34,898 nucleotides of DNA from Opitutaceae bacterium (lineage in GTDB: Bacteria > Verrucomicrobiota > Verrucomicrobiia > Opitutales > Opitutaceae), in contig CANJNJ010000045.1 of assembly GCA_947474995.1 (NCBI GenBank), positions 1-34,898 on the forward strand, written 5' to 3'. The notes beneath the pieces were generated by a model. It was given only the letters and a program-made list of their open reading frames with translations. It searched no databases and was not told the DNA's origin. This document shows positions 1 through 8,070 of the stretch, in pieces; positions within the stretch are counted from its first letter, which is position 1; each line of letters begins with the position of its first letter. The position numbers were made by a program, and so were the translations under genes.

Positions 1-234
1 AGTATCGCTGAGGTCTCGGAGAATCCTCAGTCCACTCGTGATCCCACCGTCGTTTTCAGTGCAACGTGCCGTTGATCCGCAATCGTTCCGGGGTGTCGGA
101 ATCACCGAGATTACCGCATTAACTCATTCGCATCGAACCGTATCAAATTAACCACTACCGGAAATCGCGGATTTTAAGATGACGGGAAATCTGGTTTCAA
201 CTCCCACCACCTCCATTTTTTCCCACAGAAAAAA

Positions 235-267
235 TGCCCTCCGTCGCTCGAAGAGCGAAGGAGGGCA
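235..267. repeat. Hairpin, 15-bp arms with one mismatch
   Basis: Left arm TGCCCTCCGTCGCTC (235-249) and right arm GAGCGAAGGAGGGCA (253-267) pair with one mismatch around a 3-base loop. It is not followed by a T run on the plus strand, but the upstream A-rich dyad gives T-rich sequence on the minus strand. It may be a terminator for a gene outside the window or a REP-type element. Confidence 0.45.
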
Positions 268-947
268 CCCGCGCGGACGCGAGTGACGGCGCCGCGCCGA
301 TTCCCGATGGGAGATTTTCACTTTTCAATCTCCAGTTCCGGAGTTGCACCGGCGCCCAAGCCGAGGCCGAGCCGAGACAATCTCTGACTAGGATTGTCCT
401 CGGTCTGTACTCCTGGGCAAAGGGCTTGGCCCTTGAAAATCTGTAATCGAAAATCGGTGAGGGCTCGAACCTGCTCGGCGCATTTCTCTGCAGCTGCCGT
501 GCGATGCAGCCATCTTCCGCGGCACGCTCGTTTCGGGCGCCGTCGTTTCCGGCGGCGTGCTCGTCCTCAATGGCGACGGCGCCCGCGTCACGTTCGGGAC
601 CAAGCTGCTCCCCGCCGCGAGTAACTTCACGATTACCTTTTTTCGCCCAGGTGCCCATCCCTTGGCCTTGGTTTTGGCGAAATTATTTCGCAAGGAGGAA
701 CGGGAGTGGAGGACTCTGGGTCCTATGTCGGATATCACCCTCCGAAACCTGACCCCGCCGAAGGATCTGTAATCTGACTAATTTAAACGCATAAAAATTT
801 ACCCGATTTGGGGGGCTTTCGACTCAGGTTAACGAGGTAGGAACGCACAGGAAGATCCAGACTTGCACTCGGAAAACGGATAGGCTGTATTACCTAGTTC
901 TTATAGCTGATCTTCGACTCGAATTTCCTCGCACAGCCGGAGATGCG

Positions 948-962
948 TTCCGAAATTCGGAA
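948..962. promoter_or_regulatory. Dyad TTCCGAA-A-TTCGGAA just before the response regulator start
   Basis: A perfect 7-bp inverted repeat with a one-base centre ends five bases before the ATG at 968 and covers the place where a ribosome binding site would be. That position suits an operator or a translational control element. Autoregulation by the encoded LuxR-type regulator is possible but is inference only. Confidence 0.35.
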
Positions 963-967
963 ACTAA

Positions 968-1708
968 ATGTACGCCCCTCCCTCCATTCTAGCATGCCCG
1001 CCCGTCAATAAACCTCTTATCCGGGTATTTATCGTCGATGACCATCCGATCGTTTCGGACCTCTTTTCCGACATGCTGAACCGGTCCGGTGATTTCACGG
1101 CGATTGGAACGGCGGCCGACGGCGAGACGGCGTTAAAAAAGTTGGAGAATTTGCCAGTGGATATCGTGATTTTGGACCTGATCCTGCCCGGCATGGGGGG
1201 GCTCGAGTTGGTGGATTTGCTGCGGGCGAATCGACCGAAGGCGAAGTTGGTGATATGCAGCGGCTTGGGGAGCGATAGAGCAATCGTGGAAGCCTATGCG
1301 CGCGGGGTGAATGCGTATGTGGAAAAATCAGGGGACGTGGAGGAACTTTTTTCCACGCTGCGCATCGTGGCTGAGGGAAAATATCTGCTGAACCCACGGA
1401 TTAGCGGACTCCTGGGCGATTTCGTTCGACAGTCCAACATCCTCAAGCCGATCGCGGCAGGGGACATGCATATCCTGCGGCAGCTGGCGGCCGGCCGGAC
1501 GTTGAAGCAAATTGCGAAGGAATTGGAAATTTCGGTGTCGGGAGTTTACAAATCCCGGGCGCGGATCCGGGCACGGATGAATATCAAGGGACCCGGAGGG
1601 TTCTTGGATGTCGCGCTCAGTCTCGGATTGGTTTACCCGACTGTGGCTGGATTGCCCAACGCTGCACGCCCCCCGATCGGGCAAGAAGAGGGCGCGATTT
1701 CGTCATGA
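968..1708 (+). CDS. Response regulator, receiver plus LuxR-type helix-turn-helix
   Basis: Cytoplasmic two-component output protein of 246 residues. The receiver domain starts about residue 18 (IRVFIVDDHP); D24/D25 form the acidic pocket, D70 in VILDLILPGMGG is the phosphoacceptor, S98 and K120 are the conserved Ser/Thr and Lys. A C-terminal helix-turn-helix of the LuxR/NarL kind spans roughly 165-206 (LRQLAAGRTLKQIAKELEISVSG). A further 40 residues follow, Pro-rich near the end. The ATG at 968 leaves about 17 residues before the receiver. Its stop overlaps the start of the next gene as ATGA (1705-1708), so the histidine kinase downstream is its likely partner. Target genes cannot be read from the sequence. 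Confidence 0.9.
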   Translation: MYAPPSILACPPVNKPLIRVFIVDDHPIVSDLFSDMLNRSGDFTAIGTAADGETALKKLENLPVDIVILDLILPGMGGLELVDLLRANRPKAKLVICSGLGSDRAIVEAYARGVNAYVEKSGDVEELFSTLRIVAEGKYLLNPRISGLLGDFVRQSNILKPIAAGDMHILRQLAAGRTLKQIAKELEISVSGVYKSRARIRARMNIKGPGGFLDVALSLGLVYPTVAGLPNAARPPIGQEEGAISS

Positions 1709-3615
1709 CTGGGACGACTCCCGTCATCGTCGCTCACTTGTCTGAACCGAGGGCGGATGACGAGACCTTGGCGCTTGAGGCGCTGAACCGGCTTGAGGCG
1801 GGGGAGGAAAAAGTGGTGTTTGTGTTTGATGGGGTTGCCTGGCGGTTTCTCAAACTCTGCGGACCCTGCGAGAAGTTATTAGGATTGAAGCGGGAGCAGA
1901 TCTTGATCGACCCGCAAGCCGTGCGGGCATCGATTGATGCCTTTGATTGGGCGACGGCGAGCGCTATGCGGGATGATCTCGACCGTTTCGGAAGCATTGT
2001 GCTTTCGATGCACGCGAAAGGGGCAGATGGGCGTAGGCGGCGGCTGCGCGTCTCGCTCATGAAACTGGAGTTTCCGGGGCGAACCTTGATTGCCGGTTCG
2101 GTGGTAGAGGCCGAATCGGGGGTCGAAAAGCATGATAACCCGGGTGCACTCCGGGCCGCGATGGAGGAATCAAACGTAGGGGTCGCGGTGACGGATTCGA
2201 AGGGTTGCTTCCTCTATCTCAATCGCGAGCATGTTGCACTGTTTGGCTACGATTCGATGGAGGAGCTGCTTGGGAAATCATGGCGGATTTTATATCCCGA
2301 AGAGGTTGCGCTCCATATTGAACAAGTCGTATTTCCGAAACTTCAGGCCACCGGGCAGTGGCGGGGTATGTTGCAGGCGAAACGCAAGGATGGCTCGCTT
2401 TTCCATGAGGCGCTCTCGCTTTCGTTTCTGCAGAGCGGTGGCCTCGTATGCAGTTGTCAGGATGTTACCGCACAGGTGAATATGACCGAGCGGATGGAGC
2501 GGAGCGAAGCGATGTTTCGAATTTTTCTGCACACGTTGCCCACGGGTGTTACCGTCCGCAATTCGATGGGTAAGTATGAATTCGTGAATTCGGCGACGTG
2601 GGCGTTTTTGGGATTGGCGCACGAAGACCAGAGCGAGCTCGAGGTCATAAGCGCGTGCCTATCGCAGAATGGAATCTTTGCCCCCTGGGCCGTAGCGGAT
2701 GAGCGCGTCTCGGCTACGGGCATCGAGGAACGTTTTGATTTCCGGCTCAACTGGGGCGGTCGCGATTTCGTGCTCGACGTCCAAAAGCTGCCTTTGCGGC
2801 TTAGTTCCGCAGGCGTCACGCATGTGTGTACTTTGTTTAATGACGTGACGGAAGCCCGGCGGATTGAAGCCGAGTCGGAGGAAACCGCGCGCCGGCGGAG
2901 CGAAATTAATGTGATCCAGCGGGAATTTGTCTCGATGGTGTCGCATGAATTCCGCACCCCGCTGACGGCCATCCAAGGTTTGCAGTATTTGATGAGTAGG
3001 AGGGCCGGCGAACTGGCCGAGTCCATCCCGACGGAATTCAAGCGCTGGCTGGAGCTGCAGAAGCAGGCGCTCGGGACGCTGAAAGAGTTGGTGGACCAGG
3101 TGCTGCTGCTGAATCGGATCGAGCACTTGTCGTCGGTCGTTCCGCAGTTGGTGCCGTTGAAGGCTTTTTTTAAACGAGTTCTGGATGGCCTTTTGGCTTC
3201 GCTGGTAACTCCGCGCATCGCATTTGAGCCGACTCTCCCGGACGAATTCACCGCGTTAATTGACGAGTCCCAGATGCGTGCGTTGGTGGAAAATCTGATC
3301 TCGAACGGATTGAAGTATTCGTCGGATGTTGTGACGTTACGCGTGGGAATCGATGGGCAAGACTGGTGGATGGAAGTTTCCGACCGTGGACGGGGCATTC
3401 CCGCAGCGGATCAAAAGAAACTCTTCCGACCGTTTTACCGGGCGAGCAATGTCGGCAATGTGACAGGCACCGGACTCGGACTGGCCATTGTCCAGCGGTG
3501 CGCGGCGTTTCACAAGGCCTCGGTCGCGGTTGAGAGCCGCGAGGGGGCGGGCACGAGCTTCACGGTTAGATTTCCGCAGAAATTTTCGGGGCCGTCCATG
3601 TCGCGGCCCGACTAA
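1705..3615 (+). CDS. PAS-domain sensor histidine kinase, no membrane segments
   Basis: 636-residue kinase, translationally coupled to the upstream response regulator by ATGA. Domains in order: a degenerate PAS-like region (about 20-145), a clear PAS domain (about 148-265; GVAVTDSKGCFLYLN, then GYDSMEELLGKSW), a second PAS-like domain (about 268-390; NSMGKYEFVNSATWAFLG), HisKA with H414 in VSHEFRTPLTAIQG, and HATPase_c with N box at N530 (ENLISNGLKYSS), G1 box DRGRGIP and G2 box GTGLGLAIV near 590. I see no signal peptide or transmembrane helix, so it probably senses a cytoplasmic or ligand/redox signal through PAS. It should phosphorylate the response regulator upstream and perhaps the receiver domain of the next gene. 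A 170-bp repeat starts 12 bases after its stop. Confidence 0.92.
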   Translation: MTGTTPVIVAHLSEPRADDETLALEALNRLEAGEEKVVFVFDGVAWRFLKLCGPCEKLLGLKREQILIDPQAVRASIDAFDWATASAMRDDLDRFGSIVLSMHAKGADGRRRRLRVSLMKLEFPGRTLIAGSVVEAESGVEKHDNPGALRAAMEESNVGVAVTDSKGCFLYLNREHVALFGYDSMEELLGKSWRILYPEEVALHIEQVVFPKLQATGQWRGMLQAKRKDGSLFHEALSLSFLQSGGLVCSCQDVTAQVNMTERMERSEAMFRIFLHTLPTGVTVRNSMGKYEFVNSATWAFLGLAHEDQSELEVISACLSQNGIFAPWAVADERVSATGIEERFDFRLNWGGRDFVLDVQKLPLRLSSAGVTHVCTLFNDVTEARRIEAESEETARRRSEINVIQREFVSMVSHEFRTPLTAIQGLQYLMSRRAGELAESIPTEFKRWLELQKQALGTLKELVDQVLLLNRIEHLSSVVPQLVPLKAFFKRVLDGLLASLVTPRIAFEPTLPDEFTALIDESQMRALVENLISNGLKYSSDVVTLRVGIDGQDWWMEVSDRGRGIPAADQKKLFRPFYRASNVGNVTGTGLGLAIVQRCAAFHKASVAVESREGAGTSFTVRFPQKFSGPSMSRPD

Positions 3616-3627
3616 GCCGGACTCGTG

Positions 3628-3797
3628 CAGTTGAAAGTTGAGAGGTGAAAGTTGAAAGCGATGAAGGCCGGGGCGAAATCGCTTTTTTTGAGCTGGGTTC
3701 GAGGCAAACTGCTCCGTGACTCCCCTTTCGCGGTCTCCACCGCAGTTAACTTTTTGCCTGCTCTGGCTTTCAACTTGCAACCTTCAACTCTCAACTG
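3628..3797 (-). repeat. Dispersed element with terminal inverted repeats, copy A (170 bp)
   Basis: The ends are imperfect inverted repeats of about 30 bp: CAGTTGAAAGTTGAGAGG at the left and CCTTCAACTCTCAACTG at the right. The interior, read on the minus strand, matches 30239-30393 closely (shared GGCAAAAAGTTAACTGCGG, ACCGCGAAAGGGGA, GTTTGCCTCGAACCCAGC, AGCGATTTCGCCCCGG). The 20 bases around its left end (3614-3633) also recur at 10301-10320 with two changes. Its size and structure suit a non-autonomous MITE-like or REPIN-like element; it carries no gene. Confidence 0.75.
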
Positions 3798-3868
3798 AAT
3801 TTTTCCGGCTTAGAAGCTAATCCCCTCGCCTCACCCATTTGATCGACCGTTGACCTTGCGCTTTTATA

Positions 3869-4990
3869 ATGACCTCGAATGTGCCTAGCAAAATTCTCTT
3901 GGCCGAAGACGATCCGATTATCCGAGAAGTCACGGTAGACACCTTGTGTCGCGAGGGCTACCATGTCGTGGCGGTGTCGGATGGGGAGGAGGCGCTGGCG
4001 GCGTTGTCGACCATGACGCCGGATCTTATTCTAAGCGATGTGCGCATGCCGCGGTGCGATGGATTCGAGTTTCTACGGCGTATCCGGAGCCATCCGGATC
4101 ACGAAATCACGCCGTTCATCATTATGTCTGCCAAAGTCGAAACGAGCGACCAGCGCATGGGTATGTCGCTCGGGGCGGACGACTACGTGACCAAGCCTTA
4201 TCTGCCGGCGGATTTGCTGAAGACCATTGACGTGCGACTCAAGCGCGCCGCGATGATCAATCAGCGCCGGCAGCACCAGCAGCGGTTTTTGTTGCAGGTG
4301 CTGCCCCACGAACTACGCACGCCACTGTCCGGAATCATCGGCTACGCAGATTTGATGATGATGATGGGCGAGGCGGGAGACGTGCTGACCGCAAAGGAGC
4401 TCGTGGACTATGGTCAAAATATTGGGCGCTCGGGGCAGCGCTTGCTGAACATCGCTGAGGACTTCTCGCTCTGGTCATGGTTGGAATGGGCCAAGGGTCA
4501 GGGGAAAGAGGAGAAAGCGGGGAAAGGGGGCTTGCTGAGGCAAACCCAAATCACACCGGCGACGTTGCGGAGTTGGTGCGAAAATTGTGTTTCGGGGTTT
4601 GGTCGCCAAGATGACCTCGCCATTGAAGGTGAGCCAGTGACCGTCATCGTGGCGGCGGAGGGGTTGGAGAGAGTGATCGCGCACTTGGTGAACAATGCCA
4701 TGAAGTTTTCCCTGCCGGGCGAACATGTGCTCGTGAAGATCATTGCCTCTGCGGCGGCCTGTGAAATTCGAGTGATCGATCACGGACGTGGAATACAGGA
4801 ATCGGATCTGCCGCAATTTGGGTTGATGCGGCAATTTGGCCGGGAAAAATTTGAGCAGCAGGGCATCGGCATGGGAGTGGAGCTGGCGCGGAATTTTGCG
4901 CTGTTCGGGGGGGGCGATTTCACGCTGGCGAATAATGTGCCCGGCCCGGGTGTGACGACCTGCCTCAAACTGGTGCGCGCGGTAGGGTAA
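3869..4990 (+). CDS. Receiver-histidine kinase hybrid (REC first, kinase second)
   Basis: 373 residues. The N-terminal receiver (about 8-125) has E13/D14/D15, phosphoacceptor D57 (LILSDVRMPRCDG) and K109 (GADDYVTKPY). It is followed by HisKA with H147 in LPHELRTPLSGIIGY and a HATPase domain with N box HLVNNAMKFS and G1 box DHGRGI; the G2 region reads GIGMGVELARNF rather than the usual GTGLGLAI, so nucleotide binding may be atypical. A short charged low-complexity stretch (about 210-225, KGQGKEEKAGKGG) separates the H and N regions. The receiver-first order suits a phosphorelay in which the PAS kinase upstream signals into this protein. No membrane segment. A repeat element lies between it and that kinase gene, so co-transcription is uncertain. 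Confidence 0.88.
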   Translation: MTSNVPSKILLAEDDPIIREVTVDTLCREGYHVVAVSDGEEALAALSTMTPDLILSDVRMPRCDGFEFLRRIRSHPDHEITPFIIMSAKVETSDQRMGMSLGADDYVTKPYLPADLLKTIDVRLKRAAMINQRRQHQQRFLLQVLPHELRTPLSGIIGYADLMMMMGEAGDVLTAKELVDYGQNIGRSGQRLLNIAEDFSLWSWLEWAKGQGKEEKAGKGGLLRQTQITPATLRSWCENCVSGFGRQDDLAIEGEPVTVIVAAEGLERVIAHLVNNAMKFSLPGEHVLVKIIASAAACEIRVIDHGRGIQESDLPQFGLMRQFGREKFEQQGIGMGVELARNFALFGGGDFTLANNVPGPGVTTCLKLVRAVG

Positions 4991-5056
4991 AAATTACCCG
5001 GGCTTGCGAGGGATAGTCCCGATACCCGGATCGCGGTCCCGGAGTTATGATAAGGG

Positions 5057-5320
5057 ATGTATGATGTATTAGGGGAAGGGCTCGCCCAGTCAAAACACGG
5101 CGGCGCGGCTAAATCGGAGGTGTTCCTAAAGGAAGAACCTTCCGGTCGCCGCCGCGATGCGAGTAACCGAGATTGGTTCCAGATGGCAGCATACGGGAAG
5201 TGGTTGGTCTTGGGTGTGATGGTGCTGCTGTTCGTGATCGGAGTGGCGTTGGTGTTCGCTGGTATCGTCGACGAATCGAACGCCGCACCTTCGGACTGGG
5301 TAAAGTATCGGCAATACTAA
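5057..5320 (+). CDS. Small single-pass membrane protein
   Basis: I do not recognise a family. The 87-residue frame has a charged soluble N-terminal half (about 1-45, with EEPSGRRRDASNRD) and one strong transmembrane segment at about 49-71 (WLVLGVMVLLFVIGVALVF), then a short tail. The start is uncertain: the ATG at 5057 directly abuts AAGGG, which is too close for a normal ribosome binding site, and an in-frame ATG at 5183 would leave a 45-residue protein that is mostly the membrane helix. It lies 66 bases after the hybrid kinase in the same direction and could be co-transcribed with it. The membrane helix argues that the frame is real. Confidence 0.5.
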   Translation: MYDVLGEGLAQSKHGGAAKSEVFLKEEPSGRRRDASNRDWFQMAAYGKWLVLGVMVLLFVIGVALVFAGIVDESNAAPSDWVKYRQY

Positions 5321-5626
5321 CGCTGCCTTCGCCCCGGTTACCGGGCGTTTCATTGTCGGCCGCACTTGTGGATCCCTTCCGGACAGTCGAGAGTGCGCAT
5401 CAAAGGTATTTGATGCGGCGCCAAAAGGGGGGGCGTTGTTGCGCCGCCGGTATTTCACTGGAAGCCGTGCGAATTGCGGGTGCTCCGGTGTCGACGGCGG
5501 CGGCGAACGCCGTGAGACTATCGGAAGGGACTTAACGGACCCGTCCCGCTGGGCCGGCCTTGGTTTTCTCGGATTGCCGACGATGGATGGAGCGGTATTT
5601 CTGCGTTCCCTATGAGGATATGCGGG
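5321..5626. other. Intergenic region between convergent genes
   Basis: No gene is supported. A small G/C hairpin (CCCGG-TTA-CCGGG, 5333-5345) followed by CGTTT lies just downstream of the small membrane protein and may act as a weak terminator. The rest shows no repeat or RNA gene that I can recognise. Confidence 0.4.
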
Positions 5627-6262
5627 CTAGCGCGTGCCGGGAATGAACGCGACGATCCGGTCCAGACCTTTTTCCACTTTCTTGTAGTCGAGCCCGGGGA
5701 CCTGCTTGAGCTCGGCCACGGTCTTGAACGGGCCGTTCTTTTCGCGATACGCGATCACGGCCGCGGCCTCGCGACGCAGCAGGGTCAGGACCGTCTCGAA
5801 ATCGATCTGCACGGCCGTGTTGATGTTGATCGGACGCGGCGCCTCGCCGAGGAAGTTGGCGGCGAGGTAATCCACAATCGCGGCCTTCTCATCGTCGGTG
5901 GCTACCATCCCGCGCTTGGCCATGTCGGCGACGACGCCTTCCCATCCCTCAAGCGTGAGTCGAACGGACGCGGCGCGCTGCGGGTCGTGACACGTGATGC
6001 ACGCCTTGATCAGGACGTCGCGTCCGACACCCGCTGGCAGTCGGTCGTACGTTTCCGTCGCCCCGGGCGGTGTCGCCGGCGAGGCGCCAAAGCTCGCCGT
6101 TCCGGCCAGAACAAACGCTGACAGCACGAGGACCAGGCGCGACCGAAAGGGGGTCAGGTCGTTACTTGTTACATCCCATCCGGGTAGCCGCGCCTTGTAA
6201 CAAGTAACGACCTGACCCCGTTCGGTTACCGCTCGAACTTCAGTGCCGTTACCGCCGTTCAT
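5627..6262 (-). CDS. Cytochrome c / helix-hairpin-helix fusion, 5' end altered by a repeat
   Basis: The exported part has a hydrophobic signal segment (residues 39-60, FRSRLVLVLSAFVLAGTASFGA), one haem motif C88-I-T-C91-H92, a candidate Met ligand (KRGMVATDDE), and a ComEA-type helix-hairpin-helix domain at about 142-205 (ININTA..., AVIAYREKNGPF, LKQVPGLDY). Met at 6262 overlaps the end of the upstream propeller gene by 14 bases. However, residues 15-38 are encoded by the inverted repeat 6150-6219, and typical signal-peptide sequence resumes at residue 39, so the native start was probably lost; an in-frame GTG at 6127 is the only obvious alternative and leaves no basic residue ahead of the hydrophobic core. 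It is the third gene of the PQQ cassette and probably handles electrons from those periplasmic proteins. DNA binding by the hairpin domain outside the cytoplasm is unproven. Confidence 0.75.
   Translation of the reverse strand: MNGGNGTEVRAVTERGQVVTCYKARLPGWDVTSNDLTPFRSRLVLVLSAFVLAGTASFGASPATPPGATETYDRLPAGVGRDVLIKACITCHDPQRAASVRLTLEGWEGVVADMAKRGMVATDDEKAAIVDYLAANFLGEAPRPININTAVQIDFETVLTLLRREAAAVIAYREKNGPFKTVAELKQVPGLDYKKVEKGLDRIVAFIPGTR
6150..6219. repeat. REPIN-like inverted repeat 1 (24-bp perfect arms)
   Basis: Left arm 6150-6173 begins GGGGTCAGGTCGTTAC and ends TTGTTACA; right arm 6196-6219 is its exact reverse complement, ending GACCTGACCCC. The loop is 22 bases. It has the same architecture as 9895-9963 (20 of 24 arm positions agree between left arms) and shares GGGGTC ends with 10478-10623 and 15935-16080. 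Such elements are typically moved by RAYT/Y1 transposases, but no such gene is present here. Confidence 0.85.
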
Positions 6263-8057
6263 CCAGAAATCCGAACGCGTGCACCGTGCCGTCGTTCGTG
6301 CCGACGTAGACCTGGCTCAGCGCGCTCCAGAAGCTGCCCGGCGATCCGAAGGTCGTCATGGCCTTGGCACTGTTCCAAAGGGCCTTGCCCGACACGCCAT
6401 CGTACGCGTAGAGCACGGCCGGAGTTCCGGTTCCACCCGCCGCCGCCGGCCGGCCGGACGAAAGAGCGAACACCACGCCGTTCGCGATGATCGGCGTCGC
6501 GGCGGTCGTCAAGTCATGCGAGGTCCACGCGGGCTCGAGCGACAGTACACCGTTGGTCTCGGCCACTCGCAGGGCCACCACGGCGCCGCTGCGAATGGCG
6601 CCGTTCGTCGCGGGAGCACCAGCAGGGCTGCCCGCAAGCGGCACGAGCACCCAGCGCGTTTCGGAGGCTGGAACCGCGCCCGCCGCCGCCGCGGCGCGCG
6701 CCCAGGTGGAGAGTGCTTCCGCCGCGATGGAACCGCCGCTGGCGACGAGGGGGCGCGAGGCCGCTAGGGGCGTGGCATGGTTCGCGCCACCCAGCGACGC
6801 GACGTCGAGCAGGATCACGCGTCCGTCTTTCGTGGCGGCAGCCACCACATCGCGCGTGCCATAACGGAAGACCGTCGGGCCCGTGACGAACTCCGCGGTG
6901 GGCTGCGTGAACCAGTCCTTCAGTTGCAGAGTCTTCGGATCCAGCGCGACGATGGCGTTCGCCTTGCCGTCGCCGGTAACCAGGCCGGCACCGATTGCCA
7001 CCAGCAGCGTGTTGCCGTCCGACGAGAACGCCACGGGGCCGACGACGCTGCCGCCGTTCGTGCGATACGACACGACCGGCTTGGTGGCGGCATCGAGATC
7101 GATGGCGAACACGCCGTTCGGCGCCCCACCGCAACTGCCCGAGGTTGCCGTGTACATCATCGTCCCGACGGCGACGGCGTTGGTCCAGTTCGAGTTGGCC
7201 GGAACGAAGGGCACGGGCCGTTGCAGGTCTTTGCCCGACTGGAGGCCGACCACGTGGAGTTGGCCATCGCCGGAAACAACGTAGCCGACCATCGGACTGC
7301 CGAGTCCACTCGTTCCGAGGTTGGGTGCACCCGGAATGGCGGCGCCCCGGGCACGACCCGGTTGCGCCGTGCCTGGCGCCGCCGGAGCAGCGGCCGCGCC
7401 GCCGCCGGCAGGGGCAGGGGCACGCGCGAATCCAGCCTCACCAGCGGGAGCCGCCGGCACGGGCGCGGGCGCGGGCCGACCCGCGGCCCGACCAGGGCGA
7501 CCGCCCGGCGCTTCAACCGGAATACCCTGGCCAGGCTCGCCGAGTAGGCTGCGGTAGCCCTGCTGGTTGCCGCGTCCCGTCGGCGCTGCCGCCGCCGCCC
7601 CGGGCGCCGGAGTGGGCGCGGCCGCCGCCGGCACGATGCGCGTCGGCGCCGACGCGATTCCGCCGCTGCAACCTGCGGTTACCGCCGGCAAGGCGCCTTC
7701 GAACGTGCGGGACCACACGACGTAGCCGGTGTCGTTGTCGAGGAGATAGAGGTTGTTGGAACTGCCCGCCACGAGCGTCGCCGGCACGAAAAGCGTCACG
7801 CCGCTGGCCGTGACGCCCTGCGTGAGCCCCGCGAGGCCACGGGTTTGATTGGCGAGCTTCGACGTCCACTGCAGCTCGAAGCCTGGGGCCGACATCGAAT
7901 CGACGGAGATATTCGGATCCGTCCGCAGCCACGACGTGCGCTGAGCGTCAGCGTACGGGGTGGGCCAGTCGGACCAGCCGCGGTTGACCTGGGCAAACGT
8001 CGCACTCCCGGCCACCAGGGAGGCGAGAACAATAAGAGCAGTTCGTTGAGTGTGCAT
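6249..8057 (-). CDS. Secreted PQQ-type beta-propeller protein with Ala/Pro/Gly insert
   Basis: 602 residues from the ATG at 8057, chosen because a good GGAGG site sits at 8064-8068 and the product then begins with a clean signal peptide (MHTQRTALIVLASLVAGSATFAQ). Propeller blades of the PQQ-binding-like kind repeat along the chain (LYLLDNDTGYVVWSRTFEG; NAIVALDPKTLQLKDW; LYAYDGVSGKALWNS; VYVGTNDGTVHAFG). Residues about 165-280 form a low-complexity Ala/Pro/Gly-rich insert between blades. There is no haem motif and I see no clear catalytic signature, so enzymatic PQQ alcohol dehydrogenase activity is not established. It is spaced 13 bases after the upstream paralogue and overlaps the cytochrome gene downstream, so the three form one operon. 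Confidence 0.82.
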   Translation of the reverse strand: MHTQRTALIVLASLVAGSATFAQVNRGWSDWPTPYADAQRTSWLRTDPNISVDSMSAPGFELQWTSKLANQTRGLAGLTQGVTASGVTLFVPATLVAGSSNNLYLLDNDTGYVVWSRTFEGALPAVTAGCSGGIASAPTRIVPAAAAPTPAPGAAAAAPTGRGNQQGYRSLLGEPGQGIPVEAPGGRPGRAAGRPAPAPVPAAPAGEAGFARAPAPAGGGAAAAPAAPGTAQPGRARGAAIPGAPNLGTSGLGSPMVGYVVSGDGQLHVVGLQSGKDLQRPVPFVPANSNWTNAVAVGTMMYTATSGSCGGAPNGVFAIDLDAATKPVVSYRTNGGSVVGPVAFSSDGNTLLVAIGAGLVTGDGKANAIVALDPKTLQLKDWFTQPTAEFVTGPTVFRYGTRDVVAAATKDGRVILLDVASLGGANHATPLAASRPLVASGGSIAAEALSTWARAAAAAGAVPASETRWVLVPLAGSPAGAPATNGAIRSGAVVALRVAETNGVLSLEPAWTSHDLTTAATPIIANGVVFALSSGRPAAAGGTGTPAVLYAYDGVSGKALWNSAKAMTTFGSPGSFWSALSQVYVGTNDGTVHAFGFLDERR

Positions 8058-8070
8058 CGTTATCCTCCGC

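Larger units (their letters stand above)
1..967. other. Long non-coding leader region, possibly with gene debris
   Basis: I see no convincing gene. Open frames here overlap one another and lack family features. One frame (461-772, plus) reads as plausible protein around 494-645 (FRGTLVSGAVVSGG..., then VLVLNGDGARVTF) but has no ATG and degenerates afterwards, so it may be a decayed 3' fragment; I do not recognise it. The stretch also holds a hairpin at 235-267 preceded by an A/T dyad (215-221 with 229-235). The 15-mer GAAAATCTGTAATCG at 435-449 recurs inverted near 15714-15728. The last 200 bases are AT-richer and presumably carry the promoter of the signalling genes; I could not place -35/-10 boxes with confidence. 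Confidence 0.5.
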
